Shown: piece after piece, positions 47,714-59,418 of the stretch
Numbering within the stretch: the stretch's first letter is position 1
How the letters are laid out: each line of letters begins with the position of its first letter
Source of the DNA: Fomitopsis serialis
Taxonomy: Eukaryota > Basidiomycota > Agaricomycetes > Polyporales > Fomitopsidaceae
Assembly: GCF_022376445.1 (NCBI RefSeq)
Contig: NW_025954988.1
Span: 359,899-423,898 of the forward strand
Direction: 5' to 3'
Length of the DNA: 64,000 nt
Notes under the pieces: model-generated
What the model saw: only the letters and a program-made list of their open reading frames with translations
Databases searched by the model: none
Told to the model about the DNA's origin: nothing
Position numbers and translations under genes: made by a program

Positions 47714-50700
47714 TTACGGAATACATCCAAAGTGCCCTAGTCGTAGCATACAAAAAGTTGGGAGGTCGAAATAGGGACTAAAATAGAATGTCTTACTTTG
47801 TTCAGTGACATTATCTACGTTCCATCTTCTGTCGATTGCTCTCCCATATGCGGGCCAGAGGTGACAGTTGCGAACTATGCGGTCCGCCACGATGACCTCA
47901 CCATATGGACGCTGTTGCCGAGTGGAGGGTGAGAGGACATACAAGCACGAGTGAGGATCCATACGGTGAAACGGTGTCATCCACTCGATGTAAGCAAGTG
48001 CCTGGCGCTGCGGTACTTCTGAACGACTCGGAGTGGGGTAGTGGTGAGGCAAGGTGAAGATCGCGCGAATGTGAGCCACACGAAGACCTGTGAAGTCAAT
48101 CCCGTAAGCATCAGTGCGACGGGCGCGATCGTCGGCGATCGCAAGTAGACTGACTTTGTGCACATACCTTCTAATGGTGTCCCTGCCGTCCTGCTGTTTG
48201 GTTCTCCTGTCCGAATCAATGCAAAGTACATACGCGCTGCCCTTCCAGAGAGACGACCCTGCGGGGGGACTGGCGGGCTGGCACGGATCGTATTCTTGAC
48301 CTTGTGGTAGCTCGTGGCGGCGATAGGCGGCAGGTGGACGCAGAGCTGGGCGTAGAGATCGAAACCGTCGAAGGAATGTGGAACAAAGGTAGGATGTTGT
48401 GTGCGCATGTAGCTTGTCAGCGCGGCTAGGAACTGAGGTGCGTTGTGTTGTTCCATAATAGTCGCTGCAGTCACGCCACGCAGGCCGGTCGTTCGTCTGG
48501 CAGACACCTTGTACGTAGTGACAGCGGTGCGTTTATTGAGGATTTCCTGCTGTTGACCGGTTGTTGTAGCCATCGCCGGTCCCTGATGTGCGACCTGGAT
48601 CGTGTCTGACTCGTCGTCCACCCCGGTCTCTCCCTGCGCGGTTGTAACCCCTGCATCAGGGCTTGAACAGCCTGCGTGCCGTTCGCCATTGCGCCAAGAT
48701 AGGTATCGTGCGAACCGGTCGACAGCTTCCTGACGGCGGAGCCAAGTGACCATTTGGGAGACGTAGTCCTTGTGGTTGCTCGCACGGTAAGCATCTTTAG
48801 CATAATCGATGTGCAAGCGTTCAGGGGACTCGGTGTTGTAGCCGTCTGCACTGCCGAACTTCAGGATCATCGCAACGTAATGCTCGATAGAATGCAGTTT
48901 CGGGATGTTGAAGTGTTCCTGGGTGCGTGCGCCAAGTTCGATGAAGATTTGCTTATGCGAATGGAAGTCGTCAAGACTCTTCTTCAGCAGGTCGAGCGTC
49001 TGCGAGGTGTGCGAGTGAAGGGAAGCGAGGTAGATAAAGTCCAAAACAGCGCGCACAGCGCTGATGACAGCTGGTTCTGCGCGGCCCATGAGTACGCCGA
49101 GGAAGACGCGCTCCATCTCCTTGTGCTCGCGTCCTGTCCATTGCGAAACTGTCGAGATACCATGCGCAAAGTGTCGAAGCCCAGGTGCGTCGCTCATGGC
49201 TCTAAATCGCACATCAAGCTCATCCTCGCCGACGATCGCCGTACACCACTTGACGAGGTGGTCCTTGAAGACACCTTTATGGAGCTGATGCAGCAGATCA
49301 GGCGTGAACCACTCGAAGACATTGGAATGGGGAAGATCCGCCCAGAAAGGCGGATACACAGGGCGGAGACCAAGTTCGTTGAAGCGTGCCTGGGCTGTGC
49401 CGGGAAGCGTGCCAGTCGGCGAATGGTCCTGCTCCCGGAGAAGTGACAACGTCTCTTCTTGACTGCGCGCGGGGTAGGTCTCGTGTTCGCCACGACGAGT
49501 TGGAGGAACCTGACACATGGGGCACCGATTTTCCATGCAGCATCCCACGAGACACTGCTCGGGGTAATCTGCAACGTACGCCGCGACGATTGGCCAAACG
49601 GACCGCTTCCGACGGTCCGCACACGTCATGGTTACGCCGGTGCGTCCAGCTTTGGCAACAGAGGCGAGCATTTTCCTCATGCAATAATGGAAGAGGCGGT
49701 ACTTCACTGCCGGCCGCGCCTTGTCCGTGAACCCATCGAGCTTCGCGACTGGGAGGTAGCCTATGAGCACTGTCGCATGCGATGAGACTTCACGCCGGAC
49801 GTCCTTCGCGATGTTGCCAATCGTCAGATATACCGGCCATGCACTCTTGTCGCCTCGAAATTGTGAGAGTTTGGTCTTATCGGACGAGAGGATCACGGGC
49901 GCAATTGTTGCGCCCGGCGGTAGTAAGGACTGTATCATACATATCGCTCAGGTGAGTTTCTTCTTGTCGTTAGACGTAACCATCTTACTCACTTGTAGAT
50001 TCCACCACCAGTCTGCCGTTGACATCTCGCTGATGACTCTCGTCTTCCCATTTTTGTCCACAAAATGCCGCTCTGGTGCATATTTCATGGCGTCACGGAA
50101 GGTCGGATTTCCGATTAGCTCACGGATGCATTCAAGAGGGTCCCGGAACCAGAACTCCACCGTCTCCTTCATTGCTTTTCCATCAAGGTCCGTGATATCA
50201 CCGAGGAGTTCAACTAGCTCGCACTGCCAGTCCGCGCCATTAGGGAGGCTATCAACACTCCGCAGAAGAGTGTCCTTATTGCGGTAGCCAGGCTGGACCC
50301 GGCGCTGAATCTAAGTTTGATTATCATTCAGAACAATCCATACATATGGAGACAAGTGATCAACGTACAATGGGAAGCTTGAGGAAGTGCTCTGTTTGCG
50401 TATGTCCGATGTTCTTGATAAGCCACTTCGCTAACTCCCACTCCTCGTTGTCTGCGAAGGGCCCATATACAGCGTCACCCTTCAGGATCTGGTCGTCGCG
50501 GACTTTCTCGAACTGCGTGGGCGACTCTCCAAAAGAGAAACCTGCATGTGCTCCATCCGGGAACGTCTGCAAGTAACGAGCTTCAGGGGCAAGGTGGGAG
50601 TCCTCTTCAGGGACATCCTCAACGGTCGTACGGCGTGGTGCAGCAGCAGAGGGAGGGATCGCGTCCTGATCAAATAGAGATGGTGACGCGCTGGAGTCAA

Positions 50701-50974
50701 GGTGAGCATCTTCCATGCTGTCTGGTTCGGTGGCGGCGCTGGCTTCCAAGTCGGTGGTAGCATCCGAGTCAGCCTGAGGTCTTTCATCGTGACGCTGACC
50801 TAGTGCTTCTGCAGCTTCAGACTGCATTTGCTGGCGACGTCGACGTTCCGCCCACAATTCCGCTAGACGTGCGTCACGTTTCTGCTTGCATCCAGTAGCG
50901 ACTGACTGAGCCTGGTGTCTGGATACAGCGGCTTGACCCTTGAACGACTGGTTGCAGTACTGGCAGATAGCCAT
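47714..50974 (-). CDS. Plavaka-type transposase, copy 2
   Basis: The start is at 50974. The N-terminus has a C2H2-like finger, CQYCNQSFKGQAAVSRHQA. An acidic linker and FSFGESPTQFEKVRDDQILK follow. An exon (about 50313-49988) contains EFWFRDPLECIRELIGNPTF. The main exon runs from about 49929 to 48155 and has LSSDKTKLSQFRGDKSAWPV, ENRCPMCQV, TPDLLHQLHKGVFKDHLVKW, VSQWTGREHKEMERVFLGVL and FNIPKLHSIEHYVAMILKFG. An 82-nt intron joins the last exon, with GLRVAHIRAIFTLP, ALAYIEWMTPF and CHLWPAYGRAI. This order of motifs (Zn finger, DLLHQLHKG, SQWTG, C-terminal YVEW/CHL region) is characteristic of Plavaka transposases. No frame break was needed. It is divergent from the accessory gene to its right. 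Copies 1 and 2 are clearly different lineages, not recent duplicates. Confidence 0.85.
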
Positions 50975-51403
50975 TGGTAGGGAGTACTAGTGAATGGAGA
51001 GGTGGAGGATTCCGAGCGGGTACGTGCTATGCTGGTTGTACTTCGTGTGTGAAAGTCCACTAATGATCCGAGTCGGCGTACTTGCAAGTCAAGCTTCGCA
51101 CAGCCGATCCCGCTGTTTGCTACTGATTGCCACGCTGGCATAGGTCCTCTCTCAGTGACAGCACATGAGCTTTCACGTCCTTTGCTGCTGGGTAGCTAGT
51201 ACTTCGTCAAGCTCTTGACCGCCTAACTCGCCATCCAGACTCCAGCCTCTGATTCACTGGCATGAATTTACGGCCTCCTTCGAGTCAAGCTCACTTTGCT
51301 TCGCAAGAACTATCGACACCTGCAGGCAGAGGACGTCGGCAGAGCCGACCGACTGAGCGAATCGAATGCTACCGTATGTGTTGACTCGTCAATTCCTATC
51401 ATT
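50975..51403. promoter_or_regulatory. divergent promoter of Plavaka module 2
   Basis: About 0.4 kb lies between transposase 2 and its accessory gene, which start in opposite directions. The first exon of the accessory gene is probably inside: an ATG at 51366 is followed after 8 nt by a GTATGT donor, but the phase does not fit. No clear core promoter motif was seen. Confidence 0.35.
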
Positions 51404-53850
51404 TGCTCCAAAGCTCATGTCTTGTTATTCTTCTGACAGGCCAAGAACTTGCGACGCAGGAAGCTCGTCGCACGGCCCGCAATGCAAGGCGATCAAGCTA
51501 CAGTGGAGACGTCCCAGCGAACAATATGCAAGCTACGAGCATGACAAGTGCTCATGTACCCCAATCTGTCGACGGTGGAGTGCGGCACGATGGTCTCTCG
51601 GAGCCAACACGGCTACAGGTTCCGTCTCAGAGTGCGTTCGGCATGCCATCTGAATGGCTTCCTAGGTATGACGTCGTTGTTCATATTCTATGATTGCTTG
51701 CAATACATTCATGTATGTTTGCTATTATAGTACTGCACCGGTGCAACTCCAACCATCATTCAATGGTGCCGCAAGCTCACAGTATATGGAATTTGGGAGT
51801 GACTCCACAGTTCAGTGGGAGTTTCCAAATCCTGTTGCGTTCTTCAATCCGAGTCCGCCTCAGTTATCGACTTCAAACTATGGTATGACATCTAGCTCTA
51901 ATGCGGTACAATCGACAGCTGACTCCGAGAATACCCCAGATGATCAGCATCAGCCAATACCTCCGCCTGCCGTGAATTCAGTCATCCCGAATAATCTAGG
52001 AATTACTGTGTCGGCTCCGGGTCAGGCTGCTGACCAGCATGAAGTGGCGGTTGTTCCGCACGCTGCAACTGTCAATCACATTGGTTGGTCGACATTGAGA
52101 TGCCTGCATGTCACGATGGTTCTATACTGATGCTGTTACGGAAGGTCAAGGCCTACTACCACCTGAAGACGACAACCACAATGCTGAAGTTTTCGATGCA
52201 GATGTTCCCCGCGGGATGCAGATGGTACGCCGAAGCTCAGGCTCCTGTGACCCGGGGGATGTACTGTACGAGACACCGTGACTTTCATACAGATCTCGTC
52301 AACCCCGGTCTCCTTGCTACCAATCAGACGGATCGGTTCGGGTAGTACTCGGCGGGTCACAGCCAATGTTCCACCTCCATGCTCGCCGGCTGCCCAATCC
52401 GAGTCCTCAAGACGGGCTTCATCATCAGAGACTCCTTCCGGGTCGGGTCACGACGTAAGTACCTGTTAGACTTATTCCCTACTGAACCTGTATCGCCTTG
52501 CTGACACATCATATCGTCCGTGCTAGGCGAGCCACGTTCAGCCTGGAGTCAACATCAGTAATCTACTGGAGAGCCGACTCTCCAGCAATGCGATGTCCGA
52601 GGATGTGAGTCCTTTATAGTGTTATCCGTCCTACACCATACTGAATAAGGCTTGTACCAACACTAGCCACGGAGTCAAACAATCGGTCGCAGGCAGCGTG
52701 AAGATGCTGATGACAGCTGCGATGTCAATACACCTGATTCTTCTCGTCGAAAGCGCTCCCGGAAGCGCGATCGGAAGATGCGCAGTGTGTGTGTCTTGGA
52801 CGATGAACGACAGGACGTCGCCAAGCGTGCATACAAGTTCTTCAAACTGATTGTGATCACAACGGAGCCGTGGGTCTCCTGGGACGATGCAAATGATTTC
52901 GCAGATGATGCGTGGGAGATGGCTTGTAAGGAAGCAGATGTCGACCTAGATGCACTTCCTCCAACTAACGAGGCGCGTAATTTGGTGAGTAATGACTGGC
53001 GTACGACTATTGATTCATAGTATTGATGCAGTCATTAAGATCAAAGATCGAACCTCTCAGCTCCGCTGCGTAATGAAGACAATTGCACGCAACTTGCTTC
53101 CAGGACAATACGGGTTCAAGCCAGGGCACTCGGACGAGGTCATTGCGTACAACCGTGACCTCGTAAATCGTTTGAAGAGTGGTACTAACCGTGCATTCTC
53201 TCATATTGTACGTAACTTTTGTCCAATACTTCTGCCACTGAACGGGCTAGATGATCGATTCATTTGACTTTCACAGGACCCCGGGAATCCAGTGACTGCA
53301 TGCCGGAACCCAATCTTTGCTGACATCCTCGCGAAAACGTGCGGATGGTTTGCAAACCCGAAAGGCGACGGTATCCGCTACGGCCATTACTTTACGCCTG
53401 GGCGTTCAATGCAAGTCGTCATGGCTCAGTTACTTACAACGGTATGCACCAGTTTATTGGCATGTGTAGGCCGGGTCTGATACCGATTGTCGGACGTGTC
53501 ACATGTAGGTCGAGTGCGCAATTGACGAATGGCAGACAGGTATACACAAGGACCTGGACTTTCGAGAGAGCGTGTACGCAAGTGTGTTCAACAAACATTT
53601 GGAGTGGCTTGTCGAGTGGGAGAAGTTTTCGCGTGCGCACTCGCAAGCGGATGTTTGCATGCAACGTGACTTGATACAGGAGCTGCGGTGAGTCTTAGCT
53701 TCGCCAGACAAACAGTCGCAAGCCCAATGCTGAATGGACTGCAGCCACAGAGCCGGTAGTGATGTAGTTGAAGACTCATCTGCCAGCGAGAATGGCATAC
53801 CCGTTCATTACGATTTTACTCAATTCGAATCTTACGGATCCAACCAATAA
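51404..53850 (+). CDS. DUF6532-like transposon accessory protein, copy 2 (5' end unresolved)
   Basis: A multi-exon gene ending at the TAA 53848-53850. The first exons (from about 51442) encode a Ser/Gln/Pro-rich low-complexity region. The folded part starts near 52780: DDERQDVAKRAYKFFKLIVI, WVSWDDANDFADDAWEMACK, then after an intron TSQLRCVMKTIARNLLPGQY. Next come ACRNPIFADILAKTCGWFAN, YFTPGRSMQVVMAQLLTT and, after another intron, VECAIDEWQTGIHKDLDF with YASVFNKHLEWLVEWEKF. The pattern of R-x-K, a YGF element, CAIDEW-TG and Y-x3-H is that of DUF6532. Introns carry GT-AG ends, and the last join (53691/53750) is in phase. The start codon was not fixed. Function is unknown; its consistent pairing with Plavaka transposases suggests a role in mobilisation or regulation. 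Confidence 0.65.
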
Positions 53851-54329
53851 TCACTTCATGAACCCGATGCCTGGACAGCGTCGTCATCTCTTCAAAGCAG
53901 GCCATTGTACTTACTCTACTGACAACGACACATTCTGATTCAAAACGTCAATATCTAGAAATACCATTCGTAATCCATACACTTTGTTATTCGCTAGCAG
54001 TGTGCAGTTCAGAATGCGACTCGTCTGAGGTGTCGTTACAATCATATGAATCAGCGTGCTGGCGCAATGCGATGACAGACGGGCTCAATCGCCGACTCGG
54101 AGATGCTAGTGAGATGCAGATCGGCCTACAGTGCCTATGCGCCCTATCCTATGGCTCTTCTGTAGCGATCGACCGGCTCTGTAGCGATCAACACGCTCTC
54201 GAGTGTCACATAGCAGGGACCTTCCCTCTCGACCTACCAGACCTACCAGCCCTATATAACACTCTGTAGTGAAGACGAATTTTGCAGATGTAGATACTGA
54301 TTACATCATGTCTCGTACAGAAACGCCAT

Positions 54330-54830
54330 CATCGTTTTGAACATCCCATCATCCTAGATGCCCTCGCAGAGCATCTGCGCATCATTGACAGTGTCGCTCC
54401 CCAGCCTGACTCGGAGACGTATCCACGTGGTGCAATCTTGCTTGCAGCCGCAGCTGTACGTCTCCGATGTTGACTGATGAATAATGTGCTAACAAATTCC
54501 ATTGTTGTGTGCAGGCGGAGAGAGCGTGGAAGCTCGCAACAATCAATGGCGTGATCGCTCGCAAACGCAACGGTGTCGATACGTTCTCGGAGAAGGCTGT
54601 TGGTCCAAGCATCGCATTTTTCGGCAATGCCATTGCGACACTTACCGACACGAAGTGGAGCCGAATCCTGTCGAACGCACGCAAACTTCTTGCCACCAAG
54701 GACACGGCAACCAAATTCTTGGCTGCCGAAGCATTGATCGACAACTATGACGACCTGTATTCGGACTCGGATTCCGACGTTGTTGAGGATGATGTATGCT
54801 CTTCTATGCTAAGGCTCACCATCCACTGAT
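54330..54830 (+). pseudogene. fragment of a transposon-associated protein
   Basis: Two exons (to 54456, then 54515 onward) joined by a GT-AG intron encode EHLRIIDSVAPQPDSETYPR ... AAERAWKLATINGVIARK and an acidic end, DDLYSDSDSDVVEDD. The PRGAILLAAAAAERAW segment resembles the C-terminal region of agaricomycete transposon-linked DUF proteins (DUF6698-like). No matching N-terminus precedes it, so it looks truncated. It could also be a separate small gene. Confidence 0.4.
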
Positions 54831-55188
54831 ACCCTCTGTCATACAGAACACGAAGTTTTGACCTCGCGGTGTCTGCTCGTAGCGTCGATGCAGACCATCG
54901 GCACCACTGGCATGGCATTGCTTCGTACGCCCGGCGCCAAATTCCCTTACTATTCTACAGTCAATCATTCTTTGAAGCTGCTTCTAATATCTGCTAATCT
55001 CGCTTTCTGTCGACCTCACACCTCTCGTACTACTGCAGTGCACGTAGTATACTATGGACTAGTCTTCTTAGCCATGAGATGTGGCTCGAATATACTGTTT
55101 GTTTCGTATCTGGTGTCTGATCTGTCTGAACATTGTCTGATTGCCATACAGAGGTCAGTGTATCATATGTCTAATGAATGTCTCATGA

Positions 55189-55487
55189 TACTGTAGTATT
55201 CAATACAGTCCGGCGGTCACGCGTCACAAGGCCCCTCGCCACACCGGTAAAGGACCCTTGTCACGGGTCACTGGGGGGCCCGCCGGTTGTGACAAATGCA
55301 CAAAAATTTGGCCGCCTCCGGTGGCGGCCTCAGCACTCGTTTCGACGACGTTTATAGCCCATCGACGCTCCGCCGCACCGTCTGCACCGTCTTTGTCACA
55401 CGTCACCGTCGCTCGCGCCGCGCCGCCTGGCGGCGGCGCGGCTGTCACAGTCACAACCTGCGCCGGATTGAATTGAATACTACAGTA
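55189..55487. mobile_element. 0.3-kb MITE with 27-bp TIRs
   Basis: The left end reads TACTGTAGTATTCAATACAG and continues TCCGGCG. The right end is its inverse with two mismatches in 27. If the outer TA is the duplicated target, the element is 55191-55485. The interior is GC-rich, in contrast with the AT-rich flanks, and holds palindromes GGCCGCC-TCCGGT-GGCGGCC and CGCGCCGCC-TGGC-GGCGGCGCG. There is no coding capacity. It is a miniature inverted-repeat element, probably mobilised by a TA-specific transposase elsewhere. Confidence 0.7.
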
Positions 55488-56177
55488 GTCTAGAATGGCT
55501 TGTATCAGACACGAATCTACTAATTGAACTTGTGTCGTCTATTTGTCCTGATCAGTCTAAATGTCTGTATAAGACCGATTAGGCGATCTTAGACGAAGTG
55601 ACTGATTTGCTGATGGCCTCGGAGGCTGCGTTGCCTCTACTTTGGCGAGAACTCCCGTCACTCACCATCTGGAAAAGCTTCGTTTGAGAATGACAATGAA
55701 ATATTGACAATAATCAGCATTTCTAGGTAAAGATCTACAATACCACCTATTCTTTGTTTCCCAGATTAGCGGATTTTCTCTTACCCCCTGCTCTTCCTGG
55801 GTGAATTAATGATAATTACATGCAATACGAGCCACTTCTGCGCACTTGCTGCACATTATCTGACGTGTAATTCAAGGATCGCGCATTCTTTGTTTCGCTT
55901 TCTGGTTATGCAGTGTCATACGAGGATCATTATGGGATAGAATGCATAATTGTTATTCTAGAACAGTGGCAATGACAACATAGCTCGCGTATCACTAGCA
56001 CGTCCAATTAGCATTCTGTGTTGTCTCGACTGTCCTGCTACTAGTAGTATCACTGCTGCTGCCAGCCCTCTATTACTACTCGTCAGGTATACCAGCCCAG
56101 TCAATCCCTGTTCCGTTCTCGCCAGTGGCATCTGCATGTCGTAGACTATTCAGTACGTTATGATTGACACTAAAGAG
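55488..56177. other. AT-rich intergenic
   Basis: About 0.7 kb, AT-rich, lies between the MITE and the 3' end of the minus-strand DUF6532-like gene. There are no open frames of note and nothing was recognised. Confidence 0.45.
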
Positions 56178-58140
56178 CTACGAGTCAGTGAAATGCATCC
56201 ACAAGAAGATGAAGCGATCGCACACCACAGCCTTGAAGATATTGTGCATCACCCGATGATAGCGATTCGGCTTTTGCTGGCGGAAGTCAGCGAGTCGTAT
56301 CATATGCTCTCGATACGTCGACGCATTGGCTGGTCCGAATTCCATGGGTTTCTGTAACTTCAGCTTGTGATCGGAGACGACTGCCTCAACCTAGAGGCAT
56401 AGTGTAAGACTCGCATATGAATCGGAATACGACATACCGCTGTCATAGTCAATGCGAGCATTCTTGGCGGAATCTCGTATTCAGATGCAGTCAGCACGTT
56501 CGAGGACTTGAAGTTGTCGCCATTACTAAGCAAGCTAATCCCGTAGTTGGGCGTAGACATGAAGAATGCTGCGTGCACAGCTGGAATAATGACCGGATTT
56601 TCGTAGGGTGCATTTTGATCGAAGCCAGCCTGTGCTCGTAAGCATGTCAGTAACAGTCACTGTGAGAGCGTTGAACATACCTCTTCAGTCCATGGATAGA
56701 TATACCTCATGTCCGTGAGCAATGCAGCCTCATTGGGGCCGCCTCCAGCCTGCATATTGATGAGATGGAATGCATGCTCGACTACAGACGTAAGGGCTTT
56801 CTTCATTGATGTTCGGTTGAGAAGCAGGCGGTGAGACACCTATAATTTGTGCGAATGCAATGAGTACATGTCTGACCATAGCGTCGGGACAATGAGAACA
56901 CTTGCATAAGTCAACAGGGGTTTTGCGTAGCGTTCATACGACCCTCGCTCCAAGCGATCTGCGAAGTCACCTTCGCCATCAAACCGGAGCTTGTCTGCAG
57001 CCTTGACCAATGCTTTGAAGGCGATCTTGTCGACGCATTCCTTCTGCATCGGTGTCTCCATTATCTTGAGCTCCGAGAACTTGAGCGGCTGATCTTCGTG
57101 TCCGAACACAAGAAGTTGATCGCCAATCGGATAGCTCTCATGAATGAGCTGCCGGACGTCTGCGTTTTGTGGCTTCAAATCGATCTTCATACTCTTGACA
57201 CCTCCATGCTTGAGCACAATCTCCGTGTGGGACTGCCAGACCACAGTATTGTCCTCGTCAACTTGGCTTGCATGGGGAGCCTTTATTTTGGCTTCGCGAA
57301 TCTCGGGCATCTGATCATTAGTGCGGTGAGTGGTTAGCTAAGGGAACAAGAACTTCCGTACCTCGTCCTTGAGCTTCTTCCGCTGATTCTTCGTCAACTG
57401 ATTCACAAGTGTCAGTCTACTACTCGGTAATCAATTGTGTGACGACTGCGCACCGGTCGTGGTTTAGAGCGAACAACAACCTCCGCCATCTCCATATCCG
57501 ACCCATCGTCTGATAGACCTTGGCGATTCTGAACAGCATAGCGAGAGCCGTCATTGAGATCGGGCTCTGATGACTCGGAGCGGTGACGCGGCACGGCCTG
57601 GGGACTATCGTCTTCCGACTCGTTGTCGGCCATGCTGTGCTGCGTTTCCGCATCATCAGTATCAGTAGTCGGAGGGTCAATGGGAAGAGACGATGTGACG
57701 CTCGACGACCGAGATCCTGCGTTCTTCGACCGGAACCGCGGAGGGCGGATGCTAGCTTGAGCTTCATCATCTCCCGCCAACCCATGATCATCTGCGTGGA
57801 ATTGTTTTCAGTACACAGACTTGCAACACAACGTGTCCGTCTCACCACGATTTGAAAACCTAACCGACTAGACATGATCATCGTAAGCACTAACATAATG
57901 GTACCATGAATGTCAAACAGTCGACATCGTACCCACCTCTGATTCGAGGTCATCACAGCCGCCCCGGGGCTCCGGTTCCTCGCCATCATCATCCTGCTGT
58001 GAGTCATTGTCTCTCCGTTCCTCGCCGCTATCGTTGAGCATATCTTCGACGTCTTGAGGTGTCGCGGCGCGTGTGACTCCAGACTTGAGCTTTCCGTGGT
58101 CTTTCTGAGAGACGCGTTGCTGCGATGCAATTGGTAGCAT
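56178..58140 (-). CDS. DUF6532-like protein, copy 3, intact
   Basis: Eight exons: 58140-57937, 57867-57846 (22 nt), 57791-57454, 57397-57362, 57310-56906, 56839-56681, 56629-56438 and 56390-56178. They total 1,569 nt in frame (522 aa). The intron after 56906 has a GC-AG boundary (GCAAGT donor); all others are GT-AG. The N-terminal third is acidic/Ser-rich (DMLNDSGEERRDNDSQQDDD). The rest is the domain shared with the two accessory genes: KIAFKALVKAADKLRFDGEG, LLLNRTSMKKALTSVVEHAF, ENPVIIPAVHAAFFMSTPNY, IPPRMLALTMTA and YREHMIRLADFRQQ. No transposase partner remains next to it. The LTR at 58224 sits 84 bp upstream of the start and has probably displaced its 5' context; a frame open further upstream (to about 58210) could mean the original start was lost. 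Confidence 0.75.
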
Positions 58141-58447
58141 CGGCCCAACCCGTGAGTCGTCGTCCGAGTCGCTGATGATCGCTGCCGCGTAACGCTTCTC
58201 TGTAGAGTGGGCTCAGGATGCGCTGATGAGCCCTTAGCTCACCTACCCACCGAAAACGCCATTTACGGTCGATACAACGGTACACTAAGTCAGAACGGCC
58301 GACGCACTGTCCGTCCGTTCGAGGGAACCGCCCGATGTTCGAAGCTCAAGCGTCAATGTTCGGAACCCTTAGTGGCAAGGGCAAGCGGTTTAGAAGCGTC
58401 GCTACATTGGTAGGACTACGGGCAAGTACACGGCTAGGTCAAACTAA

Positions 58448-59292
58448 CTAGTGACGGCCTCGGCAACTCTCGTATCTATGGCCTCGACCTCCACACCCAT
58501 GACCACCACCCCTACCCCTACGAACAGACGGACCGGCGTCGAAGCTACGGTCAGTGTTGACGCGCTCGAGCAGGCTTTCGAGCAACCCGACGAGGGTGCC
58601 GTGCGTGCGGCGCTGGTCGACTGCGATGTTGTGAATCGCTCGACCCATGGACTCGAGGTTGTCGGGCAGCTGGCGGAAGTCGGACAGGATCAACGTCTCG
58701 CGCTGATACTGTGGGTTCGCGAGAGGACGACGTTCGGCCTGGTTGACTTGTTCGAGCAGCACCAAGGTCTCGGACCACGCGATCGTAGGGTAGGGCGAAC
58801 CTAGGATGTCTCCCTGGTTGCCATCGCGGTGAAAGACCTCGTCGAGGTAACGCATCAACTCGTCGATCTCGGGGAACGACCTAGGAGCAGGAAGCGTATC
58901 GTTCGCTAGCAGGATGGCCCGGCTGCGGGACTCGAACAAGAATCGCTGTTCGAAGGTCGGTTCGATGGTTCGAACGATAGTCTAAGTTCGGAGGCACGTA
59001 CAATCATCCAACGGACTCCGTGGGCCCAAGCCAGCCACTCTCCGGGACTGTTGGCATCGTATCGCGGCTCGACAAGTCCCTCGGTCTTGAGGACCTCTAG
59101 GAGGCGGTAGTAGCGGGCAGCATACGCTTCGGAAGTTGGGTCGAGGTGCGGCATGTTCGTGTAAGTCAGGCGAACTCCTGCAGCTGTCTCATATCTTCGA
59201 GGACTGTCACCGGCTCCGGTTATGACCTTCGCCGTTCGGGGACGGTCGCCCGTTATGCGGAACCTGCGGAAGGCCGAGTTGGATTCTCTCAT
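58448..59292 (-). CDS. antisense two-exon gene in LTR U3, copy 2, unknown function
   Basis: Exon 1 59292-59002, a 56-nt intron (59001-58946, donor GTACGT, acceptor CAG) and exon 2 58945-58448 give 262 aa, the same as the copy at 34802. Compared by eye, the two copies differ at roughly 15 codons synonymously and 5 by replacement (for example S/T and V/I in exon 2). The intron length is identical and the donor here is closer to consensus. This bias toward silent change argues that the frame was under selection as protein. The product has a basic N-terminal half, a helical middle and an RGG-like C-terminus. A retroelement-encoded antisense regulator or nucleic-acid-binding protein is conceivable, but no family was recognised. 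Confidence 0.62.
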
Positions 59293-59411
59293 GTGTTAGT
59301 AGGTCCGGGTCGAGCGTTGTGACATTCTCCGATTGGCTGCTTTCCTTATCACTTTCATTCATCATTTCTTATTTCTCTTGGCTCTCTTGGTCTTCGGACC
59401 GTATTTTCCTG

Positions 59412-59418
59412 TATATAC
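59412..59418 (+). promoter_or_regulatory. LTR TATA box
   Basis: TATATAC in U3, identical in context to the solo copy. It is the probable core promoter for the gag-pol transcript. Confidence 0.5.

Noticed and set aside
58224..59290. Upstream part of the repeat taken as a separate flanking gene next to a short (595-bp) LTR
   Set aside because: The solo copy shows a 4-bp duplication directly outside TGATGAGCCC and GGTCGCGTCA, so the whole 1.66 kb is the LTR.
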